In this document: positions 63,611 through 64,000 of the stretch, in pieces | Layout: the number at the start of each line of letters is the position of its first letter | How positions within the stretch are numbered: position 1 is the stretch's first letter | Assembly (NCBI GenBank): GCA_902624185.1 | Contig: CACNWU010000004.1 | Location: forward strand, 38,068 to 102,067 | Source of the DNA: an uncultured Pelagibacteraceae bacterium | GTDB taxonomy: Bacteria > Pseudomonadota > Alphaproteobacteria > Pelagibacterales > Pelagibacteraceae | Direction: 5' to 3' | Length of the DNA: 64,000 bases | Notes under the pieces: generated by a model | What the model was told of the DNA's origin: nothing | Seen by the model: only the letters and a program-made list of their open reading frames with translations | Databases searched by the model: none | Translations under genes and position numbers: made by a program

Positions 63611-63771
63611 AATTTAATTTACTACATTATCTAGACAGATTAAAGATAATTTTATTTACATCTTTGTATCACATAGATGGGAATTTTCCTTATAAATATG
63701 ACAAATAAACAATTTAAAAAATAATAAAAATATATCATTAAAAACTGAATGTTATAAAGATCAAAATAGTG

Positions 63772-64000
63772 ATGAAAAAATATTATATAGTCATAAACTT
63801 TTTTTTGGGAATCTTTGGTATTTATCTATCTTTTTTTTATTTTGGTGGAACTGGATATTTCTACCCAAAATATGATTTATTAGAAATACTTAAAAGCAGT
63901 ATTTTAGTATCACTATTTTTTACTATACCTGTTATATTTTTAAATTTTCTGCTTAAAAAAAAAAATTTATTAAATAATATTTTTAGATTATTTATAAGCG
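63772..64000 (+). CDS. Membrane protein, N-terminal part (runs off window)
   Basis: Open reading frame from ATG 63772 to the right edge (76 codons), not in the ORF track because it is incomplete. The product starts MKKYYIVINFFLGIFGIYLSFFYFGGTG, a membrane segment, and has a second hydrophobic stretch SSILVSLFFTIPVIFLNFLL, then a Lys-rich turn. I do not recognise the family. It is divergent from gcvT, with the riboswitch leader between them. Confidence 0.5.
   Translation, partial: MKKYYIVINFFLGIFGIYLSFFYFGGTGYFYPKYDLLEILKSSILVSLFFTIPVIFLNFLLKKKNLLNNIFRLFIS

Noticed and set aside
63520-63708. 62-codon plus-strand ORF over the riboswitch
   Set aside because: Its start sits in the aptamer linker and its sequence is the reverse complement of conserved riboswitch elements; explained by the RNA.
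1-64000. tRNA, rRNA, CRISPR, insertion sequences or prophage
   Set aside because: The intergenic gaps are nearly all under 115 bp and I found no cloverleaf, spaced direct-repeat array, transposase or integrase; the only larger gap is the riboswitch leader.
1-64000. Poly-A and poly-T runs as programmed frameshift or slippage sites
   Set aside because: Runs of 7-9 A or T are everywhere in this base composition and no gene is split at one.

Overview
The window looks like a stretch of a SAR11-type (Pelagibacterales) alphaproteobacterial chromosome. The evidence is very high A+T content, lysine- and asparagine-rich proteins, almost no intergenic space, alphaproteobacterial gene orders (purMN divergent from DUF2066-hda; lptFG-lptD-surA-pdxA-rsmA; rpsF-rpsR-rplI-dnaB; cvpA-purF), and a tandem glycine riboswitch in front of gcvT. 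I see no rRNA, tRNA, insertion sequence, prophage, CRISPR array or clear pseudogene. The lineage call rests on content and style, not on a marker-gene tree.

Layout. 1-8.6 kb: the N-terminal part of a class A penicillin-binding protein (runs off the left edge), RNase E/G, thiazole synthesis (thiS-thiG), aroQ-accB-accC, DUF2155 and an NDUFA12-like complex I accessory gene, and a free-standing C-terminal domain of B12-type ribonucleotide reductase. 8.6-15.6 kb: aspS, hda, DUF2066, purM-purN, ndk, pepA. 15.6-22.8 kb: outer-membrane biogenesis operon lptF-lptG-lptD-surA with pdxA and rsmA. 22.8-25.4 kb: gmk and the fatty-acid genes acpP, fabG, fabD. 25.5-38.7 kb: ribosomal proteins and dnaB, an RND-type exporter, cvpA-purF, an HD-domain protein, gshA-gshB, two transporters, a Lys/Glu heptad-repeat protein and a small unknown.

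38.7-44.5 kb (minus strand): mobA-moeA, then a tightly packed set of EamA transporter, creatinase, glycine-amidinotransferase-like enzyme and FkbM methyltransferase. 44.6-53.0 kb (plus strand): NAD-dependent formate dehydrogenase locus (NifU-like scaffold, HPP membrane protein, fdhD, fdsB with fused NuoE-like domain, fdsA), then selO and a second FkbM methyltransferase. mobA, moeA and fdhD serve the molybdenum cofactor of FdsA. 53.0-59.1 kb: a FOXRED1/sarcosine-oxidase-like flavoprotein, TspO, SDR, and a lipid-modification set (DUF3833, Cfa-like methyltransferase, DUF1365, FAD oxidoreductase). 59.1-63.6 kb: gcvP-gcvH-gcvT behind the riboswitch. The window closes with the start of a membrane protein.

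A metabolic theme links the right half. Guanidino-compound turnover could feed sarcosine or glycine, glycine cleavage yields C1 units, and formate dehydrogenase oxidises C1 to CO2 with NADH gain. The link is inferred from proximity and family knowledge. The observations I rate highest are: (1) the gcvT riboswitch, whose second aptamer P1 competes with a perfect 12-bp helix that locks up the gcvT start codon; (2) the transporter-creatinase-amidinotransferase-FkbM operon; (3) the orphan NrdJ C-terminal domain; (4) the Cfa-like enzyme lacking the usual bicarbonate-site Cys and His; and (5) a protein with 20 uninterrupted 7-residue units. The genome is also extremely compact: all eight convergent gene junctions lie between a 12-bp overlap and a 1-bp gap, and three share one palindromic TTAA as both stop codons.
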